A DNA stretch of 64,000 nt from Desulfomicrobium sp. UBA5193 (GTDB taxonomy: Bacteria; Desulfobacterota; Desulfovibrionia; Desulfovibrionales; Desulfomicrobiaceae), in assembly GCA_002412965.1 (NCBI GenBank), contig DHWB01000002.1, forward strand, positions 304,008 through 368,007, in the 5' to 3' direction. The translations under genes and the position numbers were made by a program. Positions 44,538-53,517 of the stretch are shown here, piece after piece. The notes beneath the pieces are model-generated. The model saw nothing but the letters and a program-made list of their open reading frames with translations, did no database searches and was not told the origin of the DNA. Positions within the stretch are counted from its first letter, which is position 1. Every line of letters begins with the position of its first letter.

Positions 44538-46163
44538 GTGATCGATCAGACCAGTCCTTGGAAAGCGCTCCTGGAACATGTGCCGGACGTACCGCCCATG
44601 CGGGAACTGTTTGATCGGGATCCGGGGCGCTTCGAGCGGTTTTCAACCCAGGCTGCCGGGCTCTTCCTGGATTATTCCAAAAACAGGATCACGGACCGGA
44701 CCCTGTCCCTGCTCCTCGAACTGGCTCGTGAAGCCGACGTGGCAGGCCGGATGCGGGCCATGTTCGCCGGGGAGCGGATCAACACCACGGAGAACCGGGC
44801 CGTGCTGCATGTCGCCCTGCGGGCGAACGCGGATGAATCCGTCATTGCGGACGGGGTCAACGTGGTCGATCAGGTCCAGCGGGTGCTGGTCCAGATGGAC
44901 GGATTCACGGCCAGGGTCCGCTCCGGCGAGTGGAAAGGCCATACCGGCGAACGGATCACGGACGTGGTCAACATCGGCATCGGCGGTTCGGATCTGGGTC
45001 CGCGCATGGTCACGGCGGCCCTTGATTATTACCGCCAGCCCGATCTGAACTTTCACTTCGTGTCCAACATCGACGGCACGCACATCGCGCAGGTCCTGGG
45101 CAAGGTGCGCCCCGAATCTACGCTGTTCATCATCGCCTCCAAGACCTTCACCACCCAGGAAACCCTGACCAACGCCCACACCGCCCGCAACTGGTTCCTG
45201 CAGGGCGGCGCGAAGGAATCTGACGTGGCCGGGCATTTCGTGGCCTTGTCCACGAACGAGCAGGCCGTCAGAGCCTTCGGCATCGACCCGGCCAACATGT
45301 TCGCCTTTTGGGATTGGGTCGGCGGGCGCTACTCCCTGTGGTCCTGTATCGGCCTCTCCATCGCGCTGGCCGTGGGCATGAAGAATTTCCGGGAACTTTT
45401 GGCCGGAGCGCGGGATATGGACGAGCATTTCCGCACGGCTCCCTTTGAGCGCAACATTCCGGTTCTGCTTGCTCTTTTGGGCGTGTGGTACCGCAATTTC
45501 CAGGGATGCGAGGCCCATGCCGTGCTCCCTTACGATCAATACTTGGCGCTCCTGCCCGCCTATCTGCAGCAGGCGGACATGGAGAGCAACGGAAAGGGCG
45601 TGACCCGCGAGGGTCGGCCAGTGACCCATGCCACGGGCCCCATTCTCTGGGGCGAGCCCGGCACCAACGGACAGCACGCTTTTTACCAGCTCCTGCATCA
45701 GGGCACGACCGTGGTGCCCTGCGATTTTCTGGTCGCGGTCAACCCGTTGCACGACGTTGGCGAGCATCACGCCATCCTCCTGGCCAATTTCCTGGCCCAG
45801 ACCGAGGCGCTGATGCGCGGCCGGACCCTGGCCGAGGCGAAGTTTGAGCTGCAAAGCCTGACGCCCGAAGCGAGTGCGGCCCTGGCTCCGCACAAATGCT
45901 TCGCGGGCAACCGGCCGACCAATTCCCTGCTCTATGATCGCCTTACCCCGCGCGTGCTGGGCAGTCTCATCGCCATGTACGAGCACAAGATCTTCGTGCA
46001 GGGCGTCATCTGGGGCGTCAATTCCTTCGACCAGATGGGAGTGGAGTTGGGCAAGCAGCTCGCGGGCGTCATCCTGCCGGAACTGCAGGGGGGGGCGTTG
46101 GCTGCGCACGATGCGTCAACCCTGGGACTGATCCGCTATTGTCTTGACCGCCGCAGGGCCTAG
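44538..46163 (+). CDS. pgi: Glucose-6-phosphate isomerase
   Basis: Pgi interconverts glucose-6-phosphate and fructose-6-phosphate. The 541-residue protein has the long-form length, the block VNIGIGGSDLGPRMV (about 149-163), SKTFTTQETLTNA, the signature DWVGGRYSLWSCIGLSIAL, and GVNSFDQMGVELGK near the C-terminus. The start is GTG at 44538 after GGAGG. A GC-rich hairpin follows. It is the last gene of the PilZ to pgi run. Confidence 0.98.
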   Translation: MIDQTSPWKALLEHVPDVPPMRELFDRDPGRFERFSTQAAGLFLDYSKNRITDRTLSLLLELAREADVAGRMRAMFAGERINTTENRAVLHVALRANADESVIADGVNVVDQVQRVLVQMDGFTARVRSGEWKGHTGERITDVVNIGIGGSDLGPRMVTAALDYYRQPDLNFHFVSNIDGTHIAQVLGKVRPESTLFIIASKTFTTQETLTNAHTARNWFLQGGAKESDVAGHFVALSTNEQAVRAFGIDPANMFAFWDWVGGRYSLWSCIGLSIALAVGMKNFRELLAGARDMDEHFRTAPFERNIPVLLALLGVWYRNFQGCEAHAVLPYDQYLALLPAYLQQADMESNGKGVTREGRPVTHATGPILWGEPGTNGQHAFYQLLHQGTTVVPCDFLVAVNPLHDVGEHHAILLANFLAQTEALMRGRTLAEAKFELQSLTPEASAALAPHKCFAGNRPTNSLLYDRLTPRVLGSLIAMYEHKIFVQGVIWGVNSFDQMGVELGKQLAGVILPELQGGALAAHDASTLGLIRYCLDRRRA

Positions 46164-46177
46164 AGCCTAACAAAAGA

Positions 46178-46204
46178 GGGAGCGGAGCTGTTGACTCCGC
46201 TCCC
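46178..46204 (+). terminator. Strong hairpin after pgi, no T run
   Basis: A perfect 10-bp stem (GGGAGCGGAG with CTCCGCTCCC) with a 7-base loop lies 15 bases after the pgi stop. No T run follows, so it may protect the 3' end or terminate only partly. Confidence 0.5.
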
Positions 46205-46249
46205 GTGCCTGGCACGCCGCCCATCCACATTTTTGACCTCGGCCAAAGC

Positions 46250-47686
46250 ATGAAGCTCAATCCCTTTCGCGTCGATCCGGCCCATCCCTTTCAGTTGGTC
46301 AAATTTCTGTCCATCAGCACCCTGGTGCTGATTCTGGGCTCAAGCATCCTCATGTCGGTCTTCATGACCAATTATGCCAAGCGCGCGCTCCTGAAGAAGA
46401 ACACAGCCTTTGCCCAGCTTCTGGCCGAAAACCTCAATCACCAGATCTACCGTCGTTTTACCCTGCCCGTGGTGCTTGGTTTCGGGCGCGTGGAGCTCAA
46501 GCGGAAGGATCAGTACGAGCGGTTGGAGCAGGTCATCGAATCGACCATCCACTCATTTCACATCCTCGATCTGCGCATCTACGACGAGCAAAACGAGGTC
46601 GCCTTCAGCACCGACGAAGCGCAGGTCGGCAACGCCGAACTGGGTGGCGCGGCGGTGCAGACGGCCATCGAGAAAGGCATCAAGAGCTTTGAACTGCAGA
46701 ATTCCCTGAGCATCTGGGATGTCCTGCTGGCCTTCAAACTGGAGCCAGGCGACGTGGTGCTGCGCACGGTATTTCCCTTGCGGGCTGAGCGGGATCTGCG
46801 CTTTCGGGATCAGCCGGGGCCGCTTTTGGGGGTGCTTGAGCTGACCCAGGACATCACCAGCGATTACGAGACCGTGCTGCATCTGCAGCGCCTCATCATT
46901 CTGACCACGTTTTTGGGCTCGGCGGCCCTGTACGCCTTGATTTTCTTTCTGATCCGCAAAGCCGACCGGGTGCTGGACGAACGCTTCCGGGACAAGGATC
47001 GCCTGGAAAAAGAGCTGCTGCAAAACGAGAAGCTCGCCTCCATGGGGCGCATGGTGGCCAGCATCGCGCACGAGATCCGCAATCCCCTGGGGATCATCCG
47101 CAGCAGCGCGGAGCTTCTTCTCAAGCGGGAAAAGGTCGAAAACAGCCCCAACGCCAAGATGCTGGAGGCCATTTTCCACGAATCCAAGCGATTGAGTCAG
47201 ACGGTGAACGACTTTCTGGACTATGCCAGACCTCGGCAACCCGCTCTGGAGGATGTCGATCTGGAAAAGGTGGTTCGCCATGCCGTGGGTTTTCTGACCC
47301 AGGAGGGGCAGGAACACGGTGTGACCGTGGAGAGCGAGCTGCCCGCCGGATACGCGGTCCAGGGAGATCGGGCCCTCCTGTACCGGGGCTTCTACAACCT
47401 GATCAGCAACGCCATCCAGGCCTGCGACGGCGGCGGCGAGGTGCGCATCCTGTCGCTCTGTCACGAAGGGCAGAAGGCGGTGCTGGTGCGGGACACGGGG
47501 CCCGGTTTTGACGCCAAGCAGCTGGACCGTTACGTTGAACCATTTTTTACGACCAAGGACACGGGCACGGGCCTGGGCCTGGCCATCACCAGTTCCATTT
47601 TTCAGATTCACGGCGCGGAAATGATCCTCCGGAACGGCTCCCATGGCGGGGCCGAGGCGTTGGTGGTCTTTTCCGAGCCCTGCTAA
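46250..47686 (+). CDS. Membrane sensor histidine kinase (NtrB-like pair member)
   Basis: The 478-residue kinase has one membrane segment near residues 15-40, a ~190-residue extracytoplasmic sensing region without recognised motifs, a second membrane segment near 205-230 and a short HAMP-less linker. The HisKA H box IAHEIRNPLG is near 272, followed by the ATPase domain (N box ISNAIQACDG near 385, DTGPGF, GTGLGLAI). The start is taken at ATG 46250; a GTG at 46205 would overlap the pgi hairpin. The NtrC-type regulator gene starts 13 bases after it, so they are a two-component pair. Confidence 0.92.
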   Translation: MKLNPFRVDPAHPFQLVKFLSISTLVLILGSSILMSVFMTNYAKRALLKKNTAFAQLLAENLNHQIYRRFTLPVVLGFGRVELKRKDQYERLEQVIESTIHSFHILDLRIYDEQNEVAFSTDEAQVGNAELGGAAVQTAIEKGIKSFELQNSLSIWDVLLAFKLEPGDVVLRTVFPLRAERDLRFRDQPGPLLGVLELTQDITSDYETVLHLQRLIILTTFLGSAALYALIFFLIRKADRVLDERFRDKDRLEKELLQNEKLASMGRMVASIAHEIRNPLGIIRSSAELLLKREKVENSPNAKMLEAIFHESKRLSQTVNDFLDYARPRQPALEDVDLEKVVRHAVGFLTQEGQEHGVTVESELPAGYAVQGDRALLYRGFYNLISNAIQACDGGGEVRILSLCHEGQKAVLVRDTGPGFDAKQLDRYVEPFFTTKDTGTGLGLAITSSIFQIHGAEMILRNGSHGGAEALVVFSEPC

Positions 47687-47698
47687 CGGGTACATCAT

Positions 47699-49075
47699 AT
47701 GGGCAATCACATTCTGATCATAGACGACGAAAAAAACTACCTGCTCGTGCTGGAGGCCATCCTGCAAGAGGAGGGGTACACGGTCACGGCTCTGGGCGAT
47801 CCGGTCATGGCCATGACCTATCTCGACGAATCCGAGGTCGATGTGGTCATCACGGACATGAAGATGCCCGGCATGACCGGGCAGCAGGTCCTGGAAGTCG
47901 TGCGCAAGCGCCATCCCCATGTCCCGGTCATGATCATGACCGCCTTCGGGACCATTGACCGCGCGGTGGAGGCCATGAAGAGCGGAGCCTTCGACTACAT
48001 CACCAAGCCTTTCGCCAACGACGACATCCTGCTCTCGGTCAGCAAGGCTCTGAAACTCTCTCACGCTGAACAGCAGAACCGCCTGCTGCGTGAGAGCCTG
48101 GCCGAGAAGTTCGGCAAGGAAACGATCGTCGGCAATTCCAAGCCCATCCAGGATGTTTTGACCTTGGCCTGCAAGGTCGCGCCGACGCGCAGCAACGTGC
48201 TGGTTACCGGTGAATCGGGCACCGGCAAGGAGCTGGTGGCCCGCGCCCTGCATATTGCCTCGGACCGCAAGGACATGCCTTTTATTTCGGTCAATTGCAT
48301 GTCGCTCAACCCCGGAGTGCTGGAGAGCGAACTCTTCGGCCACGAGAAGGGCTCCTTCACCGGGGCCATGGCCTTGAAGCGAGGTCGATTCGAGCTGGCC
48401 CAGGGTGGCACCCTTTTTCTGGACGAGATCGGCGAGCTGCCGCAGGAGATTCAGGTCAAGCTCTTGCGTGTGCTGCAGGAGCGGGTCATCGAGCGGGTCG
48501 GTGGGACCGAGACCATTGCCGTGGATTTTCGTCTGGTGGCTGCCACGAACAAGAATCTGCAGGAAGAGATCGTGGCCGGACGGTTCCGCGAGGACCTCTT
48601 CTACAGGTTGAACGTGGTCAACATCCATCTGCCTCCCTTGCGCGAGCGGCGCGAGGACATCCCCATCCTGGCCAGTCATTTTCTGCGCAAGTTTTCGCTT
48701 GAGAACAACAGGCAGGTTCATGGATTCACCCCCGGAGCCATCGACTACCTCTGCGCCTATGAATGGCCTGGCAACGTGCGCCAGCTGGAGAACGTGATCG
48801 AACGCTGCGTGGTGCTGACCAACAGCGACGTCATCGACGTCGACGATCTTCCGCCAGAACTTCGCGACGAGGAGATGCAGTTCAAGAGCGCCGTGGATCT
48901 TCTGCCGCTGAAGGTCAACCTGTCCGAAACCCTGGAAAAGATCGAGGCGGCCCTGATCCGCCGGGCCATGGTCCATTCCGGGTTCGTGCAGGTCAAGACG
49001 GCCGAGCTTCTCGACGTGTCCAAAAGCCTGCTGCAGTACAAGCTCAAGAAGTACAAGATCGCGGCAAAGAACTGA
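47699..49075 (+). CDS. Sigma-54-dependent response regulator (NtrC family)
   Basis: The 458-residue protein has a receiver domain (DDE at 9-11, phosphoacceptor D53 in ITDMKMPGM, K103) and an AAA+ domain with Walker A GESGTGKE (171-178), the sigma-54 contact loop GSFTGA (218-223; the usual GAFTGA with Ala to Ser), and LFLDEIGELP. The C-terminal Fis-type helix-turn-helix ends SKSLLQYKLKKYKIA. It should open sigma-54 promoters when phosphorylated by the adjacent kinase. Target genes are not evident; no clear -24/-12 site was noticed nearby. Confidence 0.96.
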   Translation: MGNHILIIDDEKNYLLVLEAILQEEGYTVTALGDPVMAMTYLDESEVDVVITDMKMPGMTGQQVLEVVRKRHPHVPVMIMTAFGTIDRAVEAMKSGAFDYITKPFANDDILLSVSKALKLSHAEQQNRLLRESLAEKFGKETIVGNSKPIQDVLTLACKVAPTRSNVLVTGESGTGKELVARALHIASDRKDMPFISVNCMSLNPGVLESELFGHEKGSFTGAMALKRGRFELAQGGTLFLDEIGELPQEIQVKLLRVLQERVIERVGGTETIAVDFRLVAATNKNLQEEIVAGRFREDLFYRLNVVNIHLPPLRERREDIPILASHFLRKFSLENNRQVHGFTPGAIDYLCAYEWPGNVRQLENVIERCVVLTNSDVIDVDDLPPELRDEEMQFKSAVDLLPLKVNLSETLEKIEAALIRRAMVHSGFVQVKTAELLDVSKSLLQYKLKKYKIAAKN

Positions 49076-49152
49076 GATGCTTCGACGGTTTTTGGGCAGT
49101 CCAGGTGCGGGCCGGACGCGCGGGGCGGAGTCCGGGCTGCCGTTTGGAAAGG

Positions 49153-49245
49153 CATGGATTCCCGCCTGCGCGGGAATGACAACCGTCCATTTTCATAAGC
49201 TTCCGCATCTGCCGCAATGTCATTCCCGCGTAGGCGGGAATCCAT
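49153..49245. repeat. Inverted pair of REP-like hairpin elements (pair 3)
   Basis: Two copies at 49153-49180 and 49219-49245 face each other after the NtrC gene. Stems are canonical (ATTCCCGC/GCGGGAAT) but the loops differ (CTGC in one, GTAG in the other), so loop bases drift while stems stay paired. Confidence 0.85.
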
Positions 49246-49327
49246 GCTCCTGCCGACAGACAGACATTTATCCGTTCACTGCCGGGAAGCATTCGTCGGC
49301 TGATTCCCTGCTGTCCGGGAGCCTGTC

Positions 49328-52231
49328 ATGACCGAGTCCTCCGTGGCGGATCTGCTGGTCCTGGTGGAAGAGACTTCCTGGCTGGCCATGAATATCGCCG
49401 GGCGCAGGTTTTTTCCGGGGCAGGCGCCGCGATTCGGGACACTGGAGCGCTCCTGGCCCGGTCCGGTGCAGCGCGGCCTCGATCTGCTCGGCGTGCGCGA
49501 GCTCTACGCGCATCAGTGTCAGGCCGTGGATCTGATCCGCTCAGGCCGGCACGTGGTCGTGGCCACGCCCACTGCCAGCGGCAAGTCCCTGATTTACAAT
49601 CTGCCTGTCCTGGAAGCCTGCCACGCGGACCGGCGGGCCCGCGCCCTGTACCTCTTTCCCCTGAAGGCTCTGGCGCAGGATCAGCGCAGGGCGCTGGACT
49701 CCCTGGCCGCCAGCCTCTTTCCCACCCCGACGTCGGCCATTTATGACGGCGACACCTCGGCCTCGCAACGGTCCCGGATTCGCCAAAACCCGCCAAACAT
49801 TCTCTTCACCAACCCGGACATGCTCCATCTGGGCATCCTGCCCAGTCATGAGAGATGGGCGGAGTTCTTTGCCAATCTGAAATTCGTGGTCGTGGACGAG
49901 GTGCATACCTATCGCGGCGTCATGGGCTCGCACATGGCCTGGGTTTTTCGTCGCCTGATCCGCATCTGTCGCCTCTATGGAGCGAGCCCGGTCTTTGTCT
50001 GCTCCTCCGCGACCATCGCCAATCCGGAGGAGTTGGCCTCCGCCCTGACCGGATTGCCCATGAGCGCGGTGCTTGAGGGTACGGCCGCGAGCCCGCCCAG
50101 GCACATGCTGCTCGTCAATGGCGTGGACGGTGCGGCCAGACAGGCCATCGGCCTGTTGCAGGAGTCCCTGCGCATGGGTTTGCGGACCATCGTTTACTGC
50201 AAGTCGCGCCGCATGACCGAGCTTATCGCCCTGTGGGCCGCCCAGCGCGAGACCGAGCTGGGGGAGCGCATCTCCGCGTACCGGGCCGGATTTCTGCCCG
50301 AGGAGCGGCGCGAGATCGAGGCCCGCCTGAGCTCGGGCGAGCTCCTGGCCGTGGTCACGACCAGCGCCCTGGAGCTGGGCATCGACATCGGGGGGCTCGA
50401 TGTGTGCATCCTGGTCGGCTATCCCGGCTCCATCATGGCCACCCTGCAGCGCTCGGGCCGGGTGGGGCGCGGCGGACGGGAGGCGGCGACCTTCCTGATC
50501 GGTCACGAGGACGCGCTGGACCAGTATTTCATGCATCATCCAGAGGAATTTTTCGCGCTGAAAACCGAGCGGGCGGTCATCAATCCGGACAACCCGGTCA
50601 TCGCCGCCCGGCACCTGCAGTGCGCGGCGGCGGAGGCTTCCCTGCACGCGGGCGACCCGCTGGTCGTCGAAAACCGGGGGCTCGTCGAGGAACTGGTCCG
50701 TAGCGGAGAGCTGCTGAAAAGCCGGGACGGGCTGGAGTTTTTTTCCAAGGCCAGGCAGCCCCATCGGGGCGTCGCCTTGCGTGGCACGGGCTCGACCGTG
50801 GTCATCCTGGACATGGACAGCGGGGAGCGCATCGGCATGGTGGACCGTTTCCGGGCCGTGCTGGAGACGCATCCCGGCGCGGTCTATCTGCACCGGGGCG
50901 TGACCTACGTCATCGCGGATTTGGATCTGGAGAGCGGGCTGGCGCGGGCGCGCCGGGCCAAGGTCACGTATTATACGCGGGTGCGGCACGAGAAGAGCAC
51001 TGAGATCATCCGCGTGGATCGCTCGCGGCCTGTTTTTGGTGCCCTGGTTCATCTCGGGCAACTCAAGGTCACCGATCAGGTCACAGGCTATGACCGCATC
51101 ACCGTGCGCGGGGGCAAGAACCTGGGCACCGTGCCGCTGGACATGGAGCCTCTGGTTTTTGTCACGCAAGGGGTGTGGATCGCGATTCCCGAAGCGGTGC
51201 GCAGAACGGTCGAGGGGGAGATGGCTCACTTCATGGGCGGCATCCATGCCCTGGAGCACGCAGCCATCGGGATGATGCCGCTTCTGGTCATGACCGACAG
51301 GAACGATCTGGGCGGGATTTCCATTCCCTTTCATCCGCAGGTAGGCATGGCGGCCGTGTTCATCTATGACGGTCTGCCGGGCGGCTGCGGCCTGGCTGGG
51401 CAGGCCTATGCCGCATACGAGACGCTGCTTGAGCGAACCGTCGGCGTGATCCGCGATTGCGCATGCGAGAATGGCTGTCCTGCGTGCGTGCACTCCCCCA
51501 AATGCGGATCCGGCAACCGGCCAATCGCCAAGAACGCGGCCTTGCGGGTGCTGGATGAGATCATGCGCGGATCTGCGCCGGTTGAATCCGGGCTGGCGGA
51601 ACTGGTGCATGAGCGGGTCGATATGATCGAGCCTGCTGTAGCAGCCTCGCCGGAAGTTGTTGCGTTCAGCCTGCCGCCCGGCTTTCGCTATGCCGTACTC
51701 GACCTTGAAACCCGGCGCTCGGCGCAGGAGGTCGGCGGCTGGCACCGGGCCGACATGATGGGGGTGAGCTGCGTGGTCGTGTACGATTCCGCCACGGACG
51801 CCTGCCGCGACTACCTGCAGGAGGACGTGCCGCGTCTGGTCGGGGATCTGGTGGAATATGACCTTGTGGTCGGGTTCAACATCCTGCGCTTCGACTACGC
51901 CGTACTTGGGGGATTGAGCCGTTTTGATTTCCAAACCCTGCCCACGCTGGACCTTCTGAGCGACATCCATGCCACCCTGGGCTATCGCCTGTCCCTTGAG
52001 CATCTGGCGCGCGAAACTCTGGGCTCGGCCAAGAGCGCGAGCGGCTTGCAGGCGCTCGACTGGTGGAAGGAGGGGCGCATCGGCGAGATCATCGCCTATT
52101 GCCGCCAGGATGTGGCCGTGACCCGCGATCTTTTTCTCTTCGGCCTGCGCCACGGGCACCTGCTCTTTCGGAACAAGGCCGAGAAAATCGTGCGCGTACC
52201 CGTGGATTGGGCCGCGAAGCTGGGGGGTTAG
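49328..52231 (+). CDS. Fused MrfA-like DEAD/DEAH helicase (DUF1998) and MrfB-like exonuclease
   Basis: The 967-residue protein is a superfamily 2 helicase of the YprA/MrfA type. It has motif I ATPTASGKS (79-87), DEVH near 193, SSAT, and the HelC motif GRVGRGGR near 378-385. After it comes the DUF1998 cysteine cluster CACENGCPAC (about 711-720, with a fifth Cys a few residues on). A C-terminal DEDD-type exonuclease follows: AVLDLETR (about 789), VGFNILRFD (about 848) and YCRQDVAVT (about 924), like YprB/MrfB. In Bacillus, MrfA and MrfB are separate proteins that repair mitomycin C damage outside UvrABC. Here both are one chain. Substrate here is inference. Confidence 0.88.
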   Translation: MTESSVADLLVLVEETSWLAMNIAGRRFFPGQAPRFGTLERSWPGPVQRGLDLLGVRELYAHQCQAVDLIRSGRHVVVATPTASGKSLIYNLPVLEACHADRRARALYLFPLKALAQDQRRALDSLAASLFPTPTSAIYDGDTSASQRSRIRQNPPNILFTNPDMLHLGILPSHERWAEFFANLKFVVVDEVHTYRGVMGSHMAWVFRRLIRICRLYGASPVFVCSSATIANPEELASALTGLPMSAVLEGTAASPPRHMLLVNGVDGAARQAIGLLQESLRMGLRTIVYCKSRRMTELIALWAAQRETELGERISAYRAGFLPEERREIEARLSSGELLAVVTTSALELGIDIGGLDVCILVGYPGSIMATLQRSGRVGRGGREAATFLIGHEDALDQYFMHHPEEFFALKTERAVINPDNPVIAARHLQCAAAEASLHAGDPLVVENRGLVEELVRSGELLKSRDGLEFFSKARQPHRGVALRGTGSTVVILDMDSGERIGMVDRFRAVLETHPGAVYLHRGVTYVIADLDLESGLARARRAKVTYYTRVRHEKSTEIIRVDRSRPVFGALVHLGQLKVTDQVTGYDRITVRGGKNLGTVPLDMEPLVFVTQGVWIAIPEAVRRTVEGEMAHFMGGIHALEHAAIGMMPLLVMTDRNDLGGISIPFHPQVGMAAVFIYDGLPGGCGLAGQAYAAYETLLERTVGVIRDCACENGCPACVHSPKCGSGNRPIAKNAALRVLDEIMRGSAPVESGLAELVHERVDMIEPAVAASPEVVAFSLPPGFRYAVLDLETRRSAQEVGGWHRADMMGVSCVVVYDSATDACRDYLQEDVPRLVGDLVEYDLVVGFNILRFDYAVLGGLSRFDFQTLPTLDLLSDIHATLGYRLSLEHLARETLGSAKSASGLQALDWWKEGRIGEIIAYCRQDVAVTRDLFLFGLRHGHLLFRNKAEKIVRVPVDWAAKLGG

Positions 52232-52310
52232 GCGCGGCCGGGTCTTGCCAAGGGCGGCGGACAGGTTTACCGCCCTTCAAGTTTCAATAAAACGGGAAGG
52301 GGAAAATTTC

Positions 52311-53513
52311 ATGACCACCACTCCGATTGCCGCCCCCGCCAATGGCCTGGCGGGTCGCAAGCGTTTCATCGTATTGATCGTCTTCCTGCTCATCGCCGGA
52401 ATTGGCACCATGCAGTACGTGCGCGGTCTGGGACGAGTGTCCACGGATGACGCCTTTGTCGATGGCCGCATCTATCAGATAACGCCACGGGTGGATGGGT
52501 ACATTCTGCAGGATCTGGTGGAGGACAACCAGCTGGTGGAGGAGGGGCAGCCGCTCCTGGTCCTCGATCCAGTCGGTTACGAAGTGGGCGTGGCCCAGGC
52601 GCGGGCCGATCTGGCCACGGCCGAGGCGCAACTGGAGTCCCTGCGCAAAGGCGTGCCCCTGCAAAAGAGCCAGACCGAATTTCAGGTCACGGGCGCGCGG
52701 GCCCAGCTTGACAGCCTGATGCGCAGCCTGGATCAGGCCCGCCTGGAAGAGGCCGCGGCCAGACAGATGGTGCTGCAGGCCGAGGCGGAACTCAAGAACG
52801 TGGAGCTTGTTTTCAACCGCCTGTCCGAATTGCGTCAGGGCGGGGTCGTTGCCGAATCCGCTTTGGACGAGGCCCGCTCCGGGCTCGACAGCACCCGCGC
52901 CAAGACCGCCGCCGCCCGCGACAAGGCGGATGCGGCGGGGCGAAATCAGGCCTCGCTGCGCGAAAATGTGGCGCGCCTGCAGGCCAACATCGGCCTGGCC
53001 CAGACCGGGCATGAGGTGGCTTCCATCAAGGATCTGGAGGTGGCGGCCCAGGAGGCGCGGGTGGACCTGGCCCGTGCGAAGGTGCGCAAGGCCGAGCTCG
53101 ATCTTGGTTACACCCGCATTCTGGCCCCGGCAAAAGGGCACGTGACCAAGAAGCGGGTCCAGGTCGGGCAGAGCGTTGCCGCAGGTCAGCCCATTATGGC
53201 GCTTGTGCCCCTACATCAGGACCAGCTCTGGATCACGGCCAATTTCAAGGAGACCCAACTGGCCAAGGTGCGGCCCGGACAGCGGGTCGGCATCAAGGTC
53301 GACACCTTTTCCGGCCTTGAGTTCTCGGGCCGGGTGGAGTCGGTCATGGCCGGAACGGGCGCGGTTTTTTCCCTCTTTCCCCCGGAAAACGCCATGGGCA
53401 ACTATGTGAAGGTCGTGCAGCGTATTCCGGTCAAGATCGTTCTTGATCCGGTCAATGCGACCGAGAGTCTGCGGCTGGGCATGAGCGTCGTCCCGACCAT
53501 TCACCTGGACTAG
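52311..53513 (+). CDS. emrA: HlyD/EmrA-type membrane fusion protein
   Basis: The 400-residue periplasmic adaptor has an N-terminal membrane anchor (about residues 17-35), a first beta strand region (TDDAFVDGRIYQITPRVDGYI), a long coiled coil (~80-230), and a lipoyl/barrel part with LGYTRILAPAKGHVTKKRV and the EmrA-like tail. It should link an MFS pump to an outer-membrane channel. The ATG at 52311 follows AAGGGG. The MFS transporter gene starts four bases after its stop. No TolC gene is in the window. Confidence 0.92.
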   Translation: MTTTPIAAPANGLAGRKRFIVLIVFLLIAGIGTMQYVRGLGRVSTDDAFVDGRIYQITPRVDGYILQDLVEDNQLVEEGQPLLVLDPVGYEVGVAQARADLATAEAQLESLRKGVPLQKSQTEFQVTGARAQLDSLMRSLDQARLEEAAARQMVLQAEAELKNVELVFNRLSELRQGGVVAESALDEARSGLDSTRAKTAAARDKADAAGRNQASLRENVARLQANIGLAQTGHEVASIKDLEVAAQEARVDLARAKVRKAELDLGYTRILAPAKGHVTKKRVQVGQSVAAGQPIMALVPLHQDQLWITANFKETQLAKVRPGQRVGIKVDTFSGLEFSGRVESVMAGTGAVFSLFPPENAMGNYVKVVQRIPVKIVLDPVNATESLRLGMSVVPTIHLD

Positions 53514-53517
53514 ACCC

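Noticed and set aside
46205..46250. GTG 46205 as the kinase start and a sigma-54 site at TGGCACG 46208
   Set aside because: The GTG overlaps the pgi hairpin, and the sequence after TGGCACG lacks the TTGC half of a -24/-12 promoter.
46553..48976. 807-codon open frame opposite the histidine kinase/NtrC genes
   Set aside because: Antisense shadow spanning two real genes; the sense frames carry full kinase and AAA+ motifs.
49541..52159. 872-codon open frame opposite the MrfA-MrfB-like gene
   Set aside because: Antisense shadow; helicase and exonuclease motifs are all on the plus strand.
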